Shown: positions 44,947 to 54,670 of the stretch, one piece after another | How the letters are laid out: every line of letters starts with the position of its first letter | How positions within the stretch are numbered: position 1 is the first letter of the stretch | Source: Deltaproteobacteria bacterium | Lineage (GTDB): Bacteria > Myxococcota_A > UBA9160 > UBA4427 | Length of the DNA: 64,000 nt | NCBI GenBank assembly: GCA_016713665.1 | Contig: JADJOR010000001.1 | Location: 1-64,000, forward strand | Direction: 5' to 3' | Program-made: the position numbers and the translations under genes | The notes under the pieces: model-generated | Told to the model about the DNA's origin: nothing | The model's input: only the letters and a program-made list of their open reading frames with translations | The model's database searches: none

Positions 44947-45327
44947 ATGGCTCGCATCGCAGGCGTCGATCTGCCGCGCAACAAGCGCATCGAGATCTCG
45001 CTGACCTACATCTTCGGCATCGGGCGCATGCGCGCGCTCGAGATCTGCGAGAAGGCCAGCCTCGACCCGGGCTCCCGAACGGAGCACCTCTCGGAGTCGG
45101 AGCTGATCAAGCTGCGCGAGATCATCGAGCGCGACTACAAGGTCGAGGGTGATCTGCGCCGCGAGGTGAACCAGAACATCAAGATGCTGATGGACATCGG
45201 CTGCTATCGCGGGCTGCGGCATCGCCGGGGTCTCCCGGTGCGCGGGCAGCGGACGCATACCAATGCGCGCACGCGCAAGGGTCCGGCCAAGACGATCGCC
45301 GGCAAGAAGATCGCGACGAAGAAGTAG
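44947..45327 (+). CDS. rpsM: 30S ribosomal protein S13
   Basis: 126 aa, MARIAGVDLPRNKRIEISLT with GGAGAATCC upstream. The helix-two-turn-helix region and the C-terminal RGLRHRRGLPVRGQRTHTNA, then RTRKGPAKTIAGKK tail that contacts tRNA are complete. Confidence 0.97.
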   Translation: MARIAGVDLPRNKRIEISLTYIFGIGRMRALEICEKASLDPGSRTEHLSESELIKLREIIERDYKVEGDLRREVNQNIKMLMDIGCYRGLRHRRGLPVRGQRTHTNARTRKGPAKTIAGKKIATKK

Positions 45328-45404
45328 CTCTTGATCGCGCCGTCGTCGGATGACGACGACGCTGAGCCTCGCGCGCTCGCCGCGCGAGCTGAACGGACGG
45401 AAGC

Positions 45405-45788
45405 ATGGTTGCCAAGAAGACGAAGAAGAAGGTCAAGAAGAACATCCAGTCGGGCATCGCCCACATCCAGTCGACCTTCAACAATACGGTCATCACGATC
45501 ACCGACGTCGGCGGCAACGCCGTCGCCTGGTCGTCGTGCGGAGCGCAGGGCTTCAAGGGCTCGAAGAAGTCGACGCCCTTCGCCGCGCAGGTCGCCGCCG
45601 AAGACTGTGCCCGCAAGGCCCAGGAGCACGGCGTCCGGTCGCTCGGCGTCTACGTGAAGGGTCCGGGGGGCGGCCGCGAGTCGGCGCTCCGGGCGCTGCA
45701 GGCGGCGGGCATGAAGATCACGATGATCCGCGACGTCACGCCGATTCCCCACAATGGTTGCCGCCCGCCCAAGCGGCGCCGCGTCTGA
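45405..45788 (+). CDS. rpsK: 30S ribosomal protein S11
   Basis: 127 aa. Basic N-terminus (AKKTKKKVKKNIQSGIAHIQ), TFNNTVITITDVGGNAV and the C-terminal signature GMKITMIRDVTPIPHNGCRP, then PKRRRV. S11 forms the platform near the mRNA exit. Confidence 0.97.
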   Translation: MVAKKTKKKVKKNIQSGIAHIQSTFNNTVITITDVGGNAVAWSSCGAQGFKGSKKSTPFAAQVAAEDCARKAQEHGVRSLGVYVKGPGGGRESALRALQAAGMKITMIRDVTPIPHNGCRPPKRRRV

Positions 45789-45809
45789 TTCGAAGAGCAG
45801 GAAGACTCA

Positions 45810-46436
45810 ATGGCACGATATACCGGTTCCGTCTGTCGCCTCTGTCGCCGCGAGGGCACGAAGCTCTTCTTGAAGGGCGATCGCTGCTTCACCGAGAAGT
45901 GCGCCATCGAGCGCCGCGCCTATCCCCCGGGCCAGCATGGCCAGGGGCGCGCGCGCTTCTCGGACTACGGCGTCCAGCTGCGCGAGAAGCAGAAGGTCAA
46001 GCGCATGTACGGGCTGCTGGAGAAGCAGCTGCGCAAGACCTTCGAAGCGGCTTCGCGCATGAAAGGCCGCACGGGCGAAAATCTCCTGATGCTGCTCGAG
46101 CGACGGCTCGACAACGTCGTCTATCGCCTCGGCTATACGACGTCCCGCGCCGAGGCGCGCCAGCTCGTCAAGCACGGTCATTTCCGGGTCAACGGGAAGA
46201 AGGCGCAGACGCCCTCGATCCTCGTCAAGCCGGGATTCACGATCGAGGTCCGCGACCGCTCGAAGGAGATCACCCGGATCGCCGGGGCCCTCGAGACCGC
46301 GGAAGGACGCGCCGTGCCCCAGTGGCTCGAGGTGGAGAAGGCCGCGATGAAGGGCACCGTCAAGGCGATGCCGCAACGGGAAGACATCACGCTGCCGATC
46401 GACGAGCAGCTGATCGTCGAGCTCTACTCGCGGTGA
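45810..46436 (+). CDS. rpsD: 30S ribosomal protein S4
   Basis: 208 aa. The N-terminal zinc-type cysteines are present (CRLCRREGTKLFLKG, C at KC AIERR), then PPGQHG. The S4 RNA-binding domain reads ERRLDNVVYRLGYTTSRAEA and LVKHGHFRVNGKK. S4 starts 30S assembly and represses the alpha operon in E. coli. Confidence 0.97.
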   Translation: MARYTGSVCRLCRREGTKLFLKGDRCFTEKCAIERRAYPPGQHGQGRARFSDYGVQLREKQKVKRMYGLLEKQLRKTFEAASRMKGRTGENLLMLLERRLDNVVYRLGYTTSRAEARQLVKHGHFRVNGKKAQTPSILVKPGFTIEVRDRSKEITRIAGALETAEGRAVPQWLEVEKAAMKGTVKAMPQREDITLPIDEQLIVELYSR

Positions 46437-46584
46437 TCGAGTCGCGTTGAAGTGCACGTCGGCCGGACCGCCTGGGTCCGGCGACGTCGATCCGGTCAGG
46501 TCGATCCGGTCAGGTTGGTCGAGTCAGGGAAGTCGGGTCGAGACGGACCGCTTCCCTCAGATGTCAGGCGAATTGGGGGTTCCG

Positions 46585-47613
46585 ATGCAGAGTGATGTGA
46601 TTGCGCGAAACTGGCGTGAGCTGATCCGACCGCGGCGTCTGGAGGTCGAGAACGACACGCTGACGTCGACCTACGGTCGCTTCTACTGCGAGCCGCTCGA
46701 GCGCGGCTTCGGGACGACGCTCGGCAATGCGCTGCGCCGGGTGCTGCTGTCGTCGCTCCAGGGGGCGGCGATCACGAACATCAAGGTCGCGGGCGTGCTC
46801 CACGAGTTCTCGACCATCCCGGGCGTGATGGAGGACGTCGCGACGATCATCCTGGCGCTCAAGGACGTCCGCGTTCGCATGAACACGGAAGGGCCCAAGA
46901 CGATCCGCATCCGCAAAACGGGTGAGGGCATCGTGACGGCCGGCGACTTCATGTCGGCCGACCAGACCGTCGAGATCATGAATCCGGGCCACAAGATCTG
47001 CACCCTCGGCCCGGACTCGACCTTCGACCTCGAAGCGACGGTCAATCTCGGCAAGGGCTACGTGCTCGCCGACAAGAACAAGACCGAGGACATGTCGATC
47101 GGGACGATTCCGATCGACTCGGTCTTTTCACCTCTTCGGCGGGTGAATTACACGGTGACGCCCGCCCGCGTCGGTCGCGAGACGGACTTCGATCGCCTGA
47201 ACCTCGAGCTGTGGACCGACGGCGCGATCGCTCCGGCGGACGCCGTCGCCTTCGCCGCGAAGATCCTCAAGGAGCAGCTCACGATCTTCATCAACTTCGA
47301 AGAGCAGGCCGAGACCCACGCCCACCACCACGACGAGCCGGAGCCGCTCAACGCGAATCTGTTCAAGTCGGTGGACGAGCTGGAGCTCTCCGTCCGGTCC
47401 GCGAACTGCCTGCAGAACGCGAACATCCGCTTCATCGGCGAGCTGGTCCAGAAGACCGAGGCCGAGATGCTCAAGACGAAGAACTTCGGTCGCAAGTCGC
47501 TGAACGAGATCAAGGAGACGCTGGCGTCCCTCGGCCTCTCCCTCGGCATGACGATCGAAAACCTGCCGCCCCGCAAGGATCTCGAGCGGATGCGCGAGCA
47601 GCGCGAGGCCTGA
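46585..47613 (+). CDS. rpoA: DNA-directed RNA polymerase subunit alpha
   Basis: 342 aa from ATG 46585. N-terminal dimerisation domain (ERGFGTTLGNALRRVLLSSL, HEFSTIPGVMEDVATIILAL) and, after a flexible His/Glu-rich linker (AHHHDEPEP, about residue 250), the C-terminal domain with VRSANCLQNANIRFIGELV and KSLNEIKETLASLGLSLGM that contacts UP elements and activators. Confidence 0.97.
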   Translation: MQSDVIARNWRELIRPRRLEVENDTLTSTYGRFYCEPLERGFGTTLGNALRRVLLSSLQGAAITNIKVAGVLHEFSTIPGVMEDVATIILALKDVRVRMNTEGPKTIRIRKTGEGIVTAGDFMSADQTVEIMNPGHKICTLGPDSTFDLEATVNLGKGYVLADKNKTEDMSIGTIPIDSVFSPLRRVNYTVTPARVGRETDFDRLNLELWTDGAIAPADAVAFAAKILKEQLTIFINFEEQAETHAHHHDEPEPLNANLFKSVDELELSVRSANCLQNANIRFIGELVQKTEAEMLKTKNFGRKSLNEIKETLASLGLSLGMTIENLPPRKDLERMREQREA

Positions 47614-47614
47614 G

Positions 47615-48001
47615 ATGAACCACCGAAGAAACCAACGCAAACTCTCCCGGACGAGCAGCCATCGCAAGGCGCTGCTGCGCAACATGGTGACCTCGCTGCT
47701 CGAGCACGAAGCGATCCGCACGACGGACGCCAAGGCCAAGGAGCTGCGCGGTGTCGCCGAGAAGATGATCACCCTCGGCAAGCGTGGCACGCTCCACGCG
47801 CGGCGACAGGCGCTCGCGACGATCCGCTCGAAGGAAGTCACGGCGAAGCTGTTCGACGAGCTCGCGGGTCGCTATCGCACGCGCGCCGGCGGCTACACGC
47901 GCATCGTGAAGCTCGGGCCCCGCCCGGGCGACGCCGCACCGATGGCCCTCATCGAGCTCGTCGACCGCACCGCGCCGACCAGCCAGAAGGAATCCGCCTG
48001 A
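47615..48001 (+). CDS. rplQ: 50S ribosomal protein L17
   Basis: 128 aa. NHRRNQRKLSRTSSHRKALL, RNMVTSLLEHEAIRTTDAKA and the ARRQALATI segment are family-typical. Last gene of the alpha operon, one base after rpoA. Confidence 0.97.
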   Translation: MNHRRNQRKLSRTSSHRKALLRNMVTSLLEHEAIRTTDAKAKELRGVAEKMITLGKRGTLHARRQALATIRSKEVTAKLFDELAGRYRTRAGGYTRIVKLGPRPGDAAPMALIELVDRTAPTSQKESA

Positions 48002-48006
48002 GCGGC

Positions 48007-48668
48007 ATGAACGAGGGGCCGCCGCGGATCGATCCCGGGGCGCGCTCTTCCTGCTCGTCGCGATCTTCGCGGCGGCGGCTCTCTGGTTCGTGCTCGGCAG
48101 TGCGGAGTCGGCCGCTCCGGTCGTCCGGGGCGCCCGGGCGCCGGATTTCTCCTTGCCGCGCTGGGCGCCGACGGATTCGAAGGCGCGTGCCTCGGACTCC
48201 GCTCCCGCAGCATCCGACGCGTTGCCCGGATCGGCCTCGGCCTTCGAGCTCGACTCGACGGCGGGGCGCGTCGTACTCGTGAACTTCTGGGCCACCTGGT
48301 GCGAGCCCTGCGAGCAGGAGATGCCCGCGATGGAGCGGCTCTACGAGCGGCTTCCGCGGGACCGCTTCGAGCTCGTCGCGGTCTCGATCGACGAGGAGCC
48401 CGAGAAGATCGCGGGCTTCGTCGAGCGCTATGGCCTCACGTTTCCGATCGTGATGGATCCCGGAAAGAAGGTCGCCGGGGCCTATCAGACGATGGGCGTG
48501 CCCGAGTCGCTGCTCGTCGATCGGGAGGGCCGGATCGTCGAGCGTTATGTCGGTCCACGCGAGTGGGACGCGCCCGAGTACGTGGCGCGCATCGAGTCGC
48601 TCGGCGGCGCCGCCCGCCCTGCGTCGTCCCCTTCAGCCTCGCCGGTGTCGTCCTCGCCCTCGCCCTGA
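48007..48668 (+). CDS. TlpA-like membrane-anchored thiol:disulfide oxidoreductase, with one frameshift
   Basis: About 220 aa. ATG 48007 gives MNEGPPRIDPGA. A one-base deletion near 48036-48046 shifts to LFLLVAIFAAAALWFVLG, a membrane anchor. GARAPDFSLP, the active site FWATWCEPCEQEMPA (Cys-x-x-Cys), AVSIDEEPEKI and GVPESLLVDREGRIV (cis-Pro loop) are the AhpC/TSA-TlpA pattern. It acts in the periplasm, usually in cytochrome c maturation or protein reduction. The partner is not evident here. Confidence 0.85.
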
Positions 48669-48928
48669 TCCCCGGAAGCGTCGTCGGCATCCCGCGGCGC
48701 CGGAGCGGCGGACGCCGTCCGGACGGAGCAGGCCGGGGCCATATCGGCCGACGCGTCCTGATCGGCATGCGGCGCTGAAAGGCGTTCCGCGCCCGCTCGA
48801 CCGCTCTTCCTGGACCGGCTTCCTGCGCGGGGGGGGAGCCTTCCTGCGACGATTTCGTTACCCTGCGCGCCGTCCAGGGGCTTCGACCCGGCCACGGCCG
48901 GGGCGAACGCGTGGGGAGGACAGGTCGG

Positions 48929-49348
48929 GTGAAAGTGCTCTCGCTGGTGACCCTCGCCATCGCGGTGGCCGCCGTCTTCGCCATGCTCGACCAGGACAGC
49001 GGGATCGCGATCTGGCGCGAGCTCCGGCGGGATCTCGAGACCTCGAATGCCCGGGTCGAGCAGCTCCTGCGCGAGAACGAGGCGCTGCGCGGGGAGATCG
49101 CGATCCTCGAGAGCGAGCCTGCGGCCCTCGACCGGGCGATCCGCGAGGAGCTCGACCTCGTGCTGCCCGGAGAGGTCGTGGTCCGCTTCGAGCCGACCCG
49201 ATCCGAGGAGCCCGCGTCCGAGTCGAGCGCTCCCCCGGCCCCCGCCCTGATTCCGTCGCCTGCCACGCTGGCTGGCCGCGCCTTCGACCCCTCCGAGCAC
49301 CGCGCCACGAGAACGGCCGGGGCGCGAGACGCCGGGGAATCGCTGTGA
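48929..49348 (+). CDS. ftsB: FtsB/DivIC-type septum formation initiator
   Basis: 139 aa from GTG 48929 with GGGGAGGA upstream. One membrane helix (VLSLVTLAIAVAAVFAML) is followed by a coiled coil (RRDLETSNARVEQLLRENEAL) and the EELDLVLPGEVVVRF segment typical of FtsB ends (..LG.V.PGE..). The Pro/Ser-rich tail is longer than usual. FtsB joins FtsQ and FtsL in the divisome. It overlaps argS by four bases (GTGA). The 260 bp upstream hold nothing that I recognise. Confidence 0.8.
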   Translation: MKVLSLVTLAIAVAAVFAMLDQDSGIAIWRELRRDLETSNARVEQLLRENEALRGEIAILESEPAALDRAIREELDLVLPGEVVVRFEPTRSEEPASESSAPPAPALIPSPATLAGRAFDPSEHRATRTAGARDAGESL

Positions 49349-51105
49349 AGGAAGCGCTGCGCGGGAAGGTCGAGGAGGCGCTGCAGGCGCTCCTCGCCGC
49401 GGCGGGGGACGGCGGGCCGCTGCCGGACTTCGCGATCGAGGTGCCGCGTCAGAAGGAGCACGGGGACTTCTCGTGCAATGCCGCCATGCTTCTGGCGAAG
49501 CGCCTCGGGAAGAAGCCCCGTGAGCTCGCGGAAGAGCTGCGGACCCGACTCGGCGACGCCGGCGGGCTCGTGTCGCGCTCGGAGGTGGCCGGGCCCGGAT
49601 TCCTGAACGTCGTCCTCGCGAGCGCGGGCTGGCAGGACCGCATCCACGACGTCCTGAAGGCGGGGGATCGCTTCGGTCATTCGAGCGCCGCTGCGGGCGG
49701 GGTCGCCCGGGCCGGGCAGGGCAAGCCGCGAGTCCAGGTCGAGTTCGTCTCCGCGAATCCGACGGGTCCGCTCTCGACGGGTCATGGTCGCCAGGCCGTG
49801 CTCGGCGACTGCATCGCGCGGCTGCTCGACGCGACGGGCTGGGACGTGACCCGCGAATATTATTTCAACGACGGCGGGCGCCAGATGCGCGTGCTCGGCG
49901 AGTCGGTGAAGGCCCGCTACCTCGAGCATCTCGGGCGCGCCGCTGCGCCGACCGCGGCGGCCCTCGCCGATCCGGAGCACGCCTGGCAGGACCAGGTCGA
50001 CGGCCTGCCCGTCGTCTTCCCGAAGGACGGCTACCAGGGCGACTACATCGTCGACATCGCCGTCCGCCTCGTCGAGAAGGAGGGCGCCGGGCTCGTCGAC
50101 GAGCCGGGCGACGGCCGCTTCCGCGAGGTCGCCCAGGCCACGATCTTCCAGAACATCGAGGCGACGCTCCACCGCATCGGCATCCGCTTCGACGTCTACT
50201 TCAACGAGCGCAGTCTCTATACGGACGGCAAGCTCGAGGAGGCCCTGGTCGACCTGCGGAAGGCCGGCCTCGTCTACGACGCGGACGGTGCGGTCTGGTT
50301 CCGGGCGACGGCCTGCGGGCTCGAGCGGGACCGGGTCGTCGTCAAGTCGAGCGGCGAGCCGACCTACCTGATGCCCGACATCGCCTACCACCGAGACAAG
50401 TTCCGCCGCGGCTTCGATCTCGTGATCGACATCCAGGGCGCCGACCACATCGAGCAGTTCCCGTTCGTGCGCGAGGCCGCCGCCCGGCTCGGCGCCGAGC
50501 GCGATCGGATGGAGCTCGTGATGCACCAGTTCGTGACGATCACGAGCGGCGGCGAGCGGGTCAAGCAGTCGACGCGCAAGGCGACCTTCATCACGGTCGA
50601 CGAGATCGTCGACGACGTGGGCGCCGACGTGTTCCGCTTCTTCATGATCGAGCGCAAGCGCGACGGCCATCTCGACTTCGACCTCGATCTGGCCAAAGAC
50701 AAGAACTGGAAGAAGAATCCGGCCTACTACGTCCAGTACGCCCACGCCCGGACCTGGGGCATCGAGCGCAAGGCGCTCGAGGCCGGGGTCGCGATGCCGG
50801 CGGCGGACGGGTTCGACGCCTCGCGGCTCGTGCTGCCGGAGGAGATCGAGCTCGTGAAGAAGCTCGTCCTGCTCCCCGAGATCGTCGCCCGCGCGGCCGA
50901 GAGCCGGGAGCCGCACCACGTCGCCTACTATCTGCGCGAGGTCGCCGGCCTCTGGAATCCCTACCTGCAGGACGGCGATCGCCACCGCGTGCTCTCGGAG
51001 GACGCGGCGCTCACGGCCGCGCGCCTCGGCCTCGCCCTCGCGGTTCGACACGTGATCGCCTGCGGGCTCGAGCTGCTCGGGGTCAGCGCCCCGGAGCGGA
51101 TGTGA
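49345..51105 (+). CDS. argS: Arginyl-tRNA synthetase
   Basis: 586 aa from GTG 49345. N-terminal additional domain (PRQKEHGDFSCNAAMLLAKR), the class I HIGH motif as NPTGPLSTGHGR (from residue 138), GADHIEQFPFV, and the KMSK-equivalent loop GERVKQSTRKA, which lacks a canonical KMSK as in many ArgRS. A DALR-type anticodon domain ends the protein (REVAGLWNPYLQDGD). Activates arginine and charges tRNA-Arg. Confidence 0.96.
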   Translation: MKEALRGKVEEALQALLAAAGDGGPLPDFAIEVPRQKEHGDFSCNAAMLLAKRLGKKPRELAEELRTRLGDAGGLVSRSEVAGPGFLNVVLASAGWQDRIHDVLKAGDRFGHSSAAAGGVARAGQGKPRVQVEFVSANPTGPLSTGHGRQAVLGDCIARLLDATGWDVTREYYFNDGGRQMRVLGESVKARYLEHLGRAAAPTAAALADPEHAWQDQVDGLPVVFPKDGYQGDYIVDIAVRLVEKEGAGLVDEPGDGRFREVAQATIFQNIEATLHRIGIRFDVYFNERSLYTDGKLEEALVDLRKAGLVYDADGAVWFRATACGLERDRVVVKSSGEPTYLMPDIAYHRDKFRRGFDLVIDIQGADHIEQFPFVREAAARLGAERDRMELVMHQFVTITSGGERVKQSTRKATFITVDEIVDDVGADVFRFFMIERKRDGHLDFDLDLAKDKNWKKNPAYYVQYAHARTWGIERKALEAGVAMPAADGFDASRLVLPEEIELVKKLVLLPEIVARAAESREPHHVAYYLREVAGLWNPYLQDGDRHRVLSEDAALTAARLGLALAVRHVIACGLELLGVSAPERM

Positions 51106-51115
51106 CGGAAATCCG

Positions 51116-51793
51116 ATGAGCGAATCGCGCATCCAGAACGCGTTCTCGCGCACCACGATCCTGACGGTCGGCCGGCTGATGCTCTTCATCGTCGCGGGCT
51201 TCGCGATCGGTCTCTTGATCGGCGTAGCCTCCGAGGAGCCCGAGCTGCTGGCGGGCCATGTCCGGGGCGACACGGCGACGGTCGAGCTCGACGGGGCGCT
51301 GGCCGCACGCGCCGAGACCGACCGGGCTGCGGCCGTCGCCGGCTCCGGTTCCGGGAGCGAGCAGGGCGAAGCCGACGATTTCGTGGACGGTGCGGACGCG
51401 GGGGGCGATCTGCCCGACGTCGCCGCGCCGCCGGCAGGCTACGACGGGGCGAGACGAGCGGACGTGGCCAGCGCGAACGCGGGCCCGGCGGGCGGATCGC
51501 CGGGCGTGACCTCGGGACCGGCCGCTTCGATGGGCTCGGGGTCGACGGGGGTCTTCGCGATCCAGGTCGGCGCCTTCGGCGACGAGCCCTCCGCTCGATC
51601 GCTCGAGGCCCGGCTCGAGAGCAAGGGCTACCCGATCGAGGTCCTGCCGGCGGGCTCGGAGTCGAATCGCTGGCGCGTGCGGGTCCAACCGATCGCCGAG
51701 GAGCAGACTGCCCGGGGCACCGCGGAGCGCATCGAGCGCGAAGAGCGGCTCCCGACCTGGGTGATCCGACTCGAGGGGCAGCCGCGGGGATGA
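51116..51793 (+). CDS. SPOR domain membrane protein
   Basis: 225 aa. N-terminal helix (LFIVAGFAIGLLIGV) anchors it. A long Gly/Ala/Asp-rich linker follows, then a SPOR domain at about residues 145-220 (GVFAIQVGAFGDEPSARSLE, LESKGYPIEVLPAG, WRVRVQPI). SPOR domains bind peptidoglycan lacking stem peptides at division sites. Close to ftsB and argS, which supports an envelope/division role. It overlaps rfbD by four bases. Confidence 0.85.
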   Translation: MSESRIQNAFSRTTILTVGRLMLFIVAGFAIGLLIGVASEEPELLAGHVRGDTATVELDGALAARAETDRAAAVAGSGSGSEQGEADDFVDGADAGGDLPDVAAPPAGYDGARRADVASANAGPAGGSPGVTSGPAASMGSGSTGVFAIQVGAFGDEPSARSLEARLESKGYPIEVLPAGSESNRWRVRVQPIAEEQTARGTAERIEREERLPTWVIRLEGQPRG

Positions 51794-52866
51794 GCCCGGA
51801 GGGTCGGCGATCTGCGACCGGGACCCGACTACGGATCGGGGTCCTGGGCGCAGCCGGTCAGATCGGTCGCTGTCTCGTGCGGGCGATCGAAGGGTCGGCG
51901 GACCTCGAGCTCGCCTTCGCCCCGACCCGCGCCGAGCTCGATCTGGGGGAGCCGGATCGCATCGGCCCCTGGCTCGACCGTCGTCGGACCACCCTCCCGG
52001 ATTGCGTCGTCAACGCCGCGGCCTTCACGAAGGTCGACGCCTGCGAGTCGCAGCCGGAGCTCGCGCGCAGGCTGAACGCCCGGATGCCCGGTGCGTGGGC
52101 TCGCGCGCTCGCAGAGCGGGGCATCGCCTTTCTCCATCTCTCGACCGACTACGTGTTCCCCGGCGATGGCCGGCGTCCCTACCGCGAGGACGACCCGACG
52201 GGGCCGCGCTGTGTCTACGGCTTGACCAAGCGGGACGGGGAGCGGGCCGTGCTCGAGGCGGATCCTTCGGCCCTCGTCGTGCGGACGAGCTGGGTCTTCG
52301 GACCGGGTCGCAACTTCGTGCTCGCGATCCTCGACCAGGCGGCGAAGCGGCGGACGGGCGAGGCGACGGGTCCCCTGCGCGTCGTCGACGATCAGCAGGG
52401 CTCACCGACCGCCGCCGGCGATCTGGCGGAGGCCCTCGTCGCCCTCTGTCGCCTGCGGGCAGGGCCGGGACGCGAGCCGCGGGGATGCCTGCATCTGCGC
52501 AACGCCGGCGTCACGACCTGGTACGGATTCGCCCGGGCGATCCTCGACCAGGCGGGCTACGGCGACCTCGCGATCGAGCCCGTCGCGACGGGCGTCTTTC
52601 CGACGGCGGCGCCCCGGCCCGCCTACTCCGTGCTCGACACCGGCCGGGCCGCCGGGATGGGGATTTCCATGCGTGCCTGGACGGAGGCGCTGGCGGGCTA
52701 TCTTGCGGGTCCCGATCGGCCGACATCCCTGATCGCCAACCACCCTCTAACCTCCGGGCCCGAGCCATCCGGGCCCGAGCCCGCCGGCCCCGGGCCAGTC
52801 GGGCCCGAGTCCACCCTGTCCGACCCCACCCTGTCCGACCCCGTCCGACGGAAGGTTTCGCATTGA
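51790..52866 (+). CDS. rfbD: dTDP-4-dehydrorhamnose reductase (RmlD)
   Basis: 358 aa. NAD(P)-binding GAAGQIG at residues 20-26, FAPTRAELDL, CVVNAAAFTKVDACESQPEL, LSTDYVFPGDGRRPYREDD, the YGLTK catalytic Tyr/Lys and RTSWVFG are the RmlD signatures. It makes dTDP-L-rhamnose for surface glycans. The last 40 residues are a low-complexity tail of GPEP and LSDP repeats, absent from the family and encoded by tandem repeats (about 52755-52845) just before lepA. Overlaps lepA by four bases. Confidence 0.9.
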   Translation: MSPEGRRSATGTRLRIGVLGAAGQIGRCLVRAIEGSADLELAFAPTRAELDLGEPDRIGPWLDRRRTTLPDCVVNAAAFTKVDACESQPELARRLNARMPGAWARALAERGIAFLHLSTDYVFPGDGRRPYREDDPTGPRCVYGLTKRDGERAVLEADPSALVVRTSWVFGPGRNFVLAILDQAAKRRTGEATGPLRVVDDQQGSPTAAGDLAEALVALCRLRAGPGREPRGCLHLRNAGVTTWYGFARAILDQAGYGDLAIEPVATGVFPTAAPRPAYSVLDTGRAAGMGISMRAWTEALAGYLAGPDRPTSLIANHPLTSGPEPSGPEPAGPGPVGPESTLSDPTLSDPVRRKVSH

Positions 52867-54668
52867 GCGTCGATCCCTCGCGCATCCGCAACTTCTGCAT
52901 CATCGCCCACATCGATCACGGCAAGTCGACCCTCGCCGATCGCCTGCTCGAGGCGACCCACGCCCTCTCGGATCGGGAGAAGAAGGACCAGTTCCTCGAC
53001 AACATGGATCTCGAGCGGGAGCGCGGGATCACGATCAAGGCCCAGACCGCGCGCATGAGCTTCCGCGCCGCCGACGGGCTCGACTACGTCCTGAACCTGA
53101 TCGACACCCCCGGCCACGTCGACTTCTCCTACGAAGTCTCCCGCGCGCTGGCCGCCTGCGAAGGCGCGCTGCTGATCGTCGACGCGGCCCAGGGCATCGA
53201 GGCCCAGACGCTGGCCAACGCCTACCTCGCGATCGACGCGAACCTCGAGCTGATCCCGATCGTGAACAAGATCGATCTGCCGTCGGCGGATCCCGTGCGG
53301 GTCGCGCAGGAGATCGAGGACGTCGTCGGCCTCGACGCGGCGGACGTCCTGCCGGTCTCGGCGAAGACGGGGCAGGGGATCGAGGCGGTGCTCCAGGCGA
53401 TCGTCGATCGCATCCCGCCGCCGCGGGGCGACGCGAGCAAGCCGACCCAGGCGCTGATCTTCGACGCCTGGTTCGACTCGTACGTCGGCGCGGTGATGCT
53501 CGTCCGCGTCATGAACGGCGTGCTCCACAAGCGCGAGCGGATCCGCTTCATGATCGGCGGCCACGAGCACGAGATCACCCGCCTCGACGTGATCGATCCG
53601 AAGCCCCGCAGCGTCGACGAGCTCGCGGCGGGCGAGGTCGGCCTCGTGATCGCCGGCGTGAAGACGCTCTCCGACGTCCAGATCGGCGACACCATCACGA
53701 CCGCGGCCCACGGCGCGACCGAGCCCCTCGAAGGCTTCCAGGAAGTGAAGCCGATGGTCTTCTCGGGGCTCTACCCGGTCGACGCCGAGGACTACGAAGA
53801 TCTGAAGGACGCGCTCTCGAAGCTCGAGCTCAACGACTCCTCGTTCACCTACGAGCCCGAGACGAGCGCCGCCCTCGGCTTCGGCTTCCGCTGCGGCTTC
53901 CTCGGGTTCCTCCACGCCGAGATCGTGCAGGAGCGCCTCGAGCGCGAGTACAACCTGAACCTCATCACGACGGCGCCGACCGTTCGCTACCGCGTCGTGC
54001 CCTACAGCGGCGACGAGTTCGAGATCGAGAGCCCGTCGGCGCTGCCCGATCCGACCGACATCAAGGAGATCCAGGAGCCGGTCGTGATGGCGACGATCCA
54101 CGTCCCGACCGAGTACCTCGGCGCCGTGCTCGGCCTCTGCCAGGACCGCCGCGGAAGCCAGAAGGACATGGGCGTCCACGGCGCCCGCGTCCAGGTCCGC
54201 TACGAGCTGCCGCTCAACGAGATCGTCACCGATTTCCACGACCGCCTGAAGAGCGCGACCCGCGGCTACGGCTCCTTCGACTACGAGCTGGTCGGCTTCA
54301 AGGCCGCCGATCTCGTCAAGCTCGACGTGCTCGTCAACGGCGATCCGGTCGACGCGCTCTCGCTCATCGTCCACCGCGACAAGGCCTACAACCGCGGCTC
54401 CGAGCTCGCCGAGAAGCTCAAGGAATTCATTCCGCGCCAGCAGTTCCCGATCGCGATCCAGGCGGCGATCGGGAGTCGGGTGATCGCGCGGACGACGGTG
54501 AAGGCGGTGCGGAAGAACGTGCTCGCCAAGTGTTATGGCGGCGACATCACCCGCAAGCGCAAGCTGCTCGAGAAGCAGAAGGCGGGCAAGAAGCGCATGA
54601 AGATGGTGGGACAGGTCGAGATTCCGCAGGAGGCCTTCCTCGCGGCGCTGCGGCTGGGAGACGACTAG
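52863..54668 (+). CDS. lepA: Elongation factor 4 (LepA)
   Basis: 601 aa from TTG 52863. GTPase domain with AHIDHGKSTLADRLLE, RERGITIKAQTARM, DTPGHVDFSYEVSRAL and NKIDLPSADP. The LepA-specific C-terminal domain ends with VRKNVLAKCYGGDITRKRKL, then LLEKQKAGKKRMKMVGQVEI. It remodels stalled ribosomes under ionic stress. In the common lepA-lepB order. Confidence 0.97.
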   Translation: MSVDPSRIRNFCIIAHIDHGKSTLADRLLEATHALSDREKKDQFLDNMDLERERGITIKAQTARMSFRAADGLDYVLNLIDTPGHVDFSYEVSRALAACEGALLIVDAAQGIEAQTLANAYLAIDANLELIPIVNKIDLPSADPVRVAQEIEDVVGLDAADVLPVSAKTGQGIEAVLQAIVDRIPPPRGDASKPTQALIFDAWFDSYVGAVMLVRVMNGVLHKRERIRFMIGGHEHEITRLDVIDPKPRSVDELAAGEVGLVIAGVKTLSDVQIGDTITTAAHGATEPLEGFQEVKPMVFSGLYPVDAEDYEDLKDALSKLELNDSSFTYEPETSAALGFGFRCGFLGFLHAEIVQERLEREYNLNLITTAPTVRYRVVPYSGDEFEIESPSALPDPTDIKEIQEPVVMATIHVPTEYLGAVLGLCQDRRGSQKDMGVHGARVQVRYELPLNEIVTDFHDRLKSATRGYGSFDYELVGFKAADLVKLDVLVNGDPVDALSLIVHRDKAYNRGSELAEKLKEFIPRQQFPIAIQAAIGSRVIARTTVKAVRKNVLAKCYGGDITRKRKLLEKQKAGKKRMKMVGQVEIPQEAFLAALRLGDD

Positions 54669-54670
54669 GC

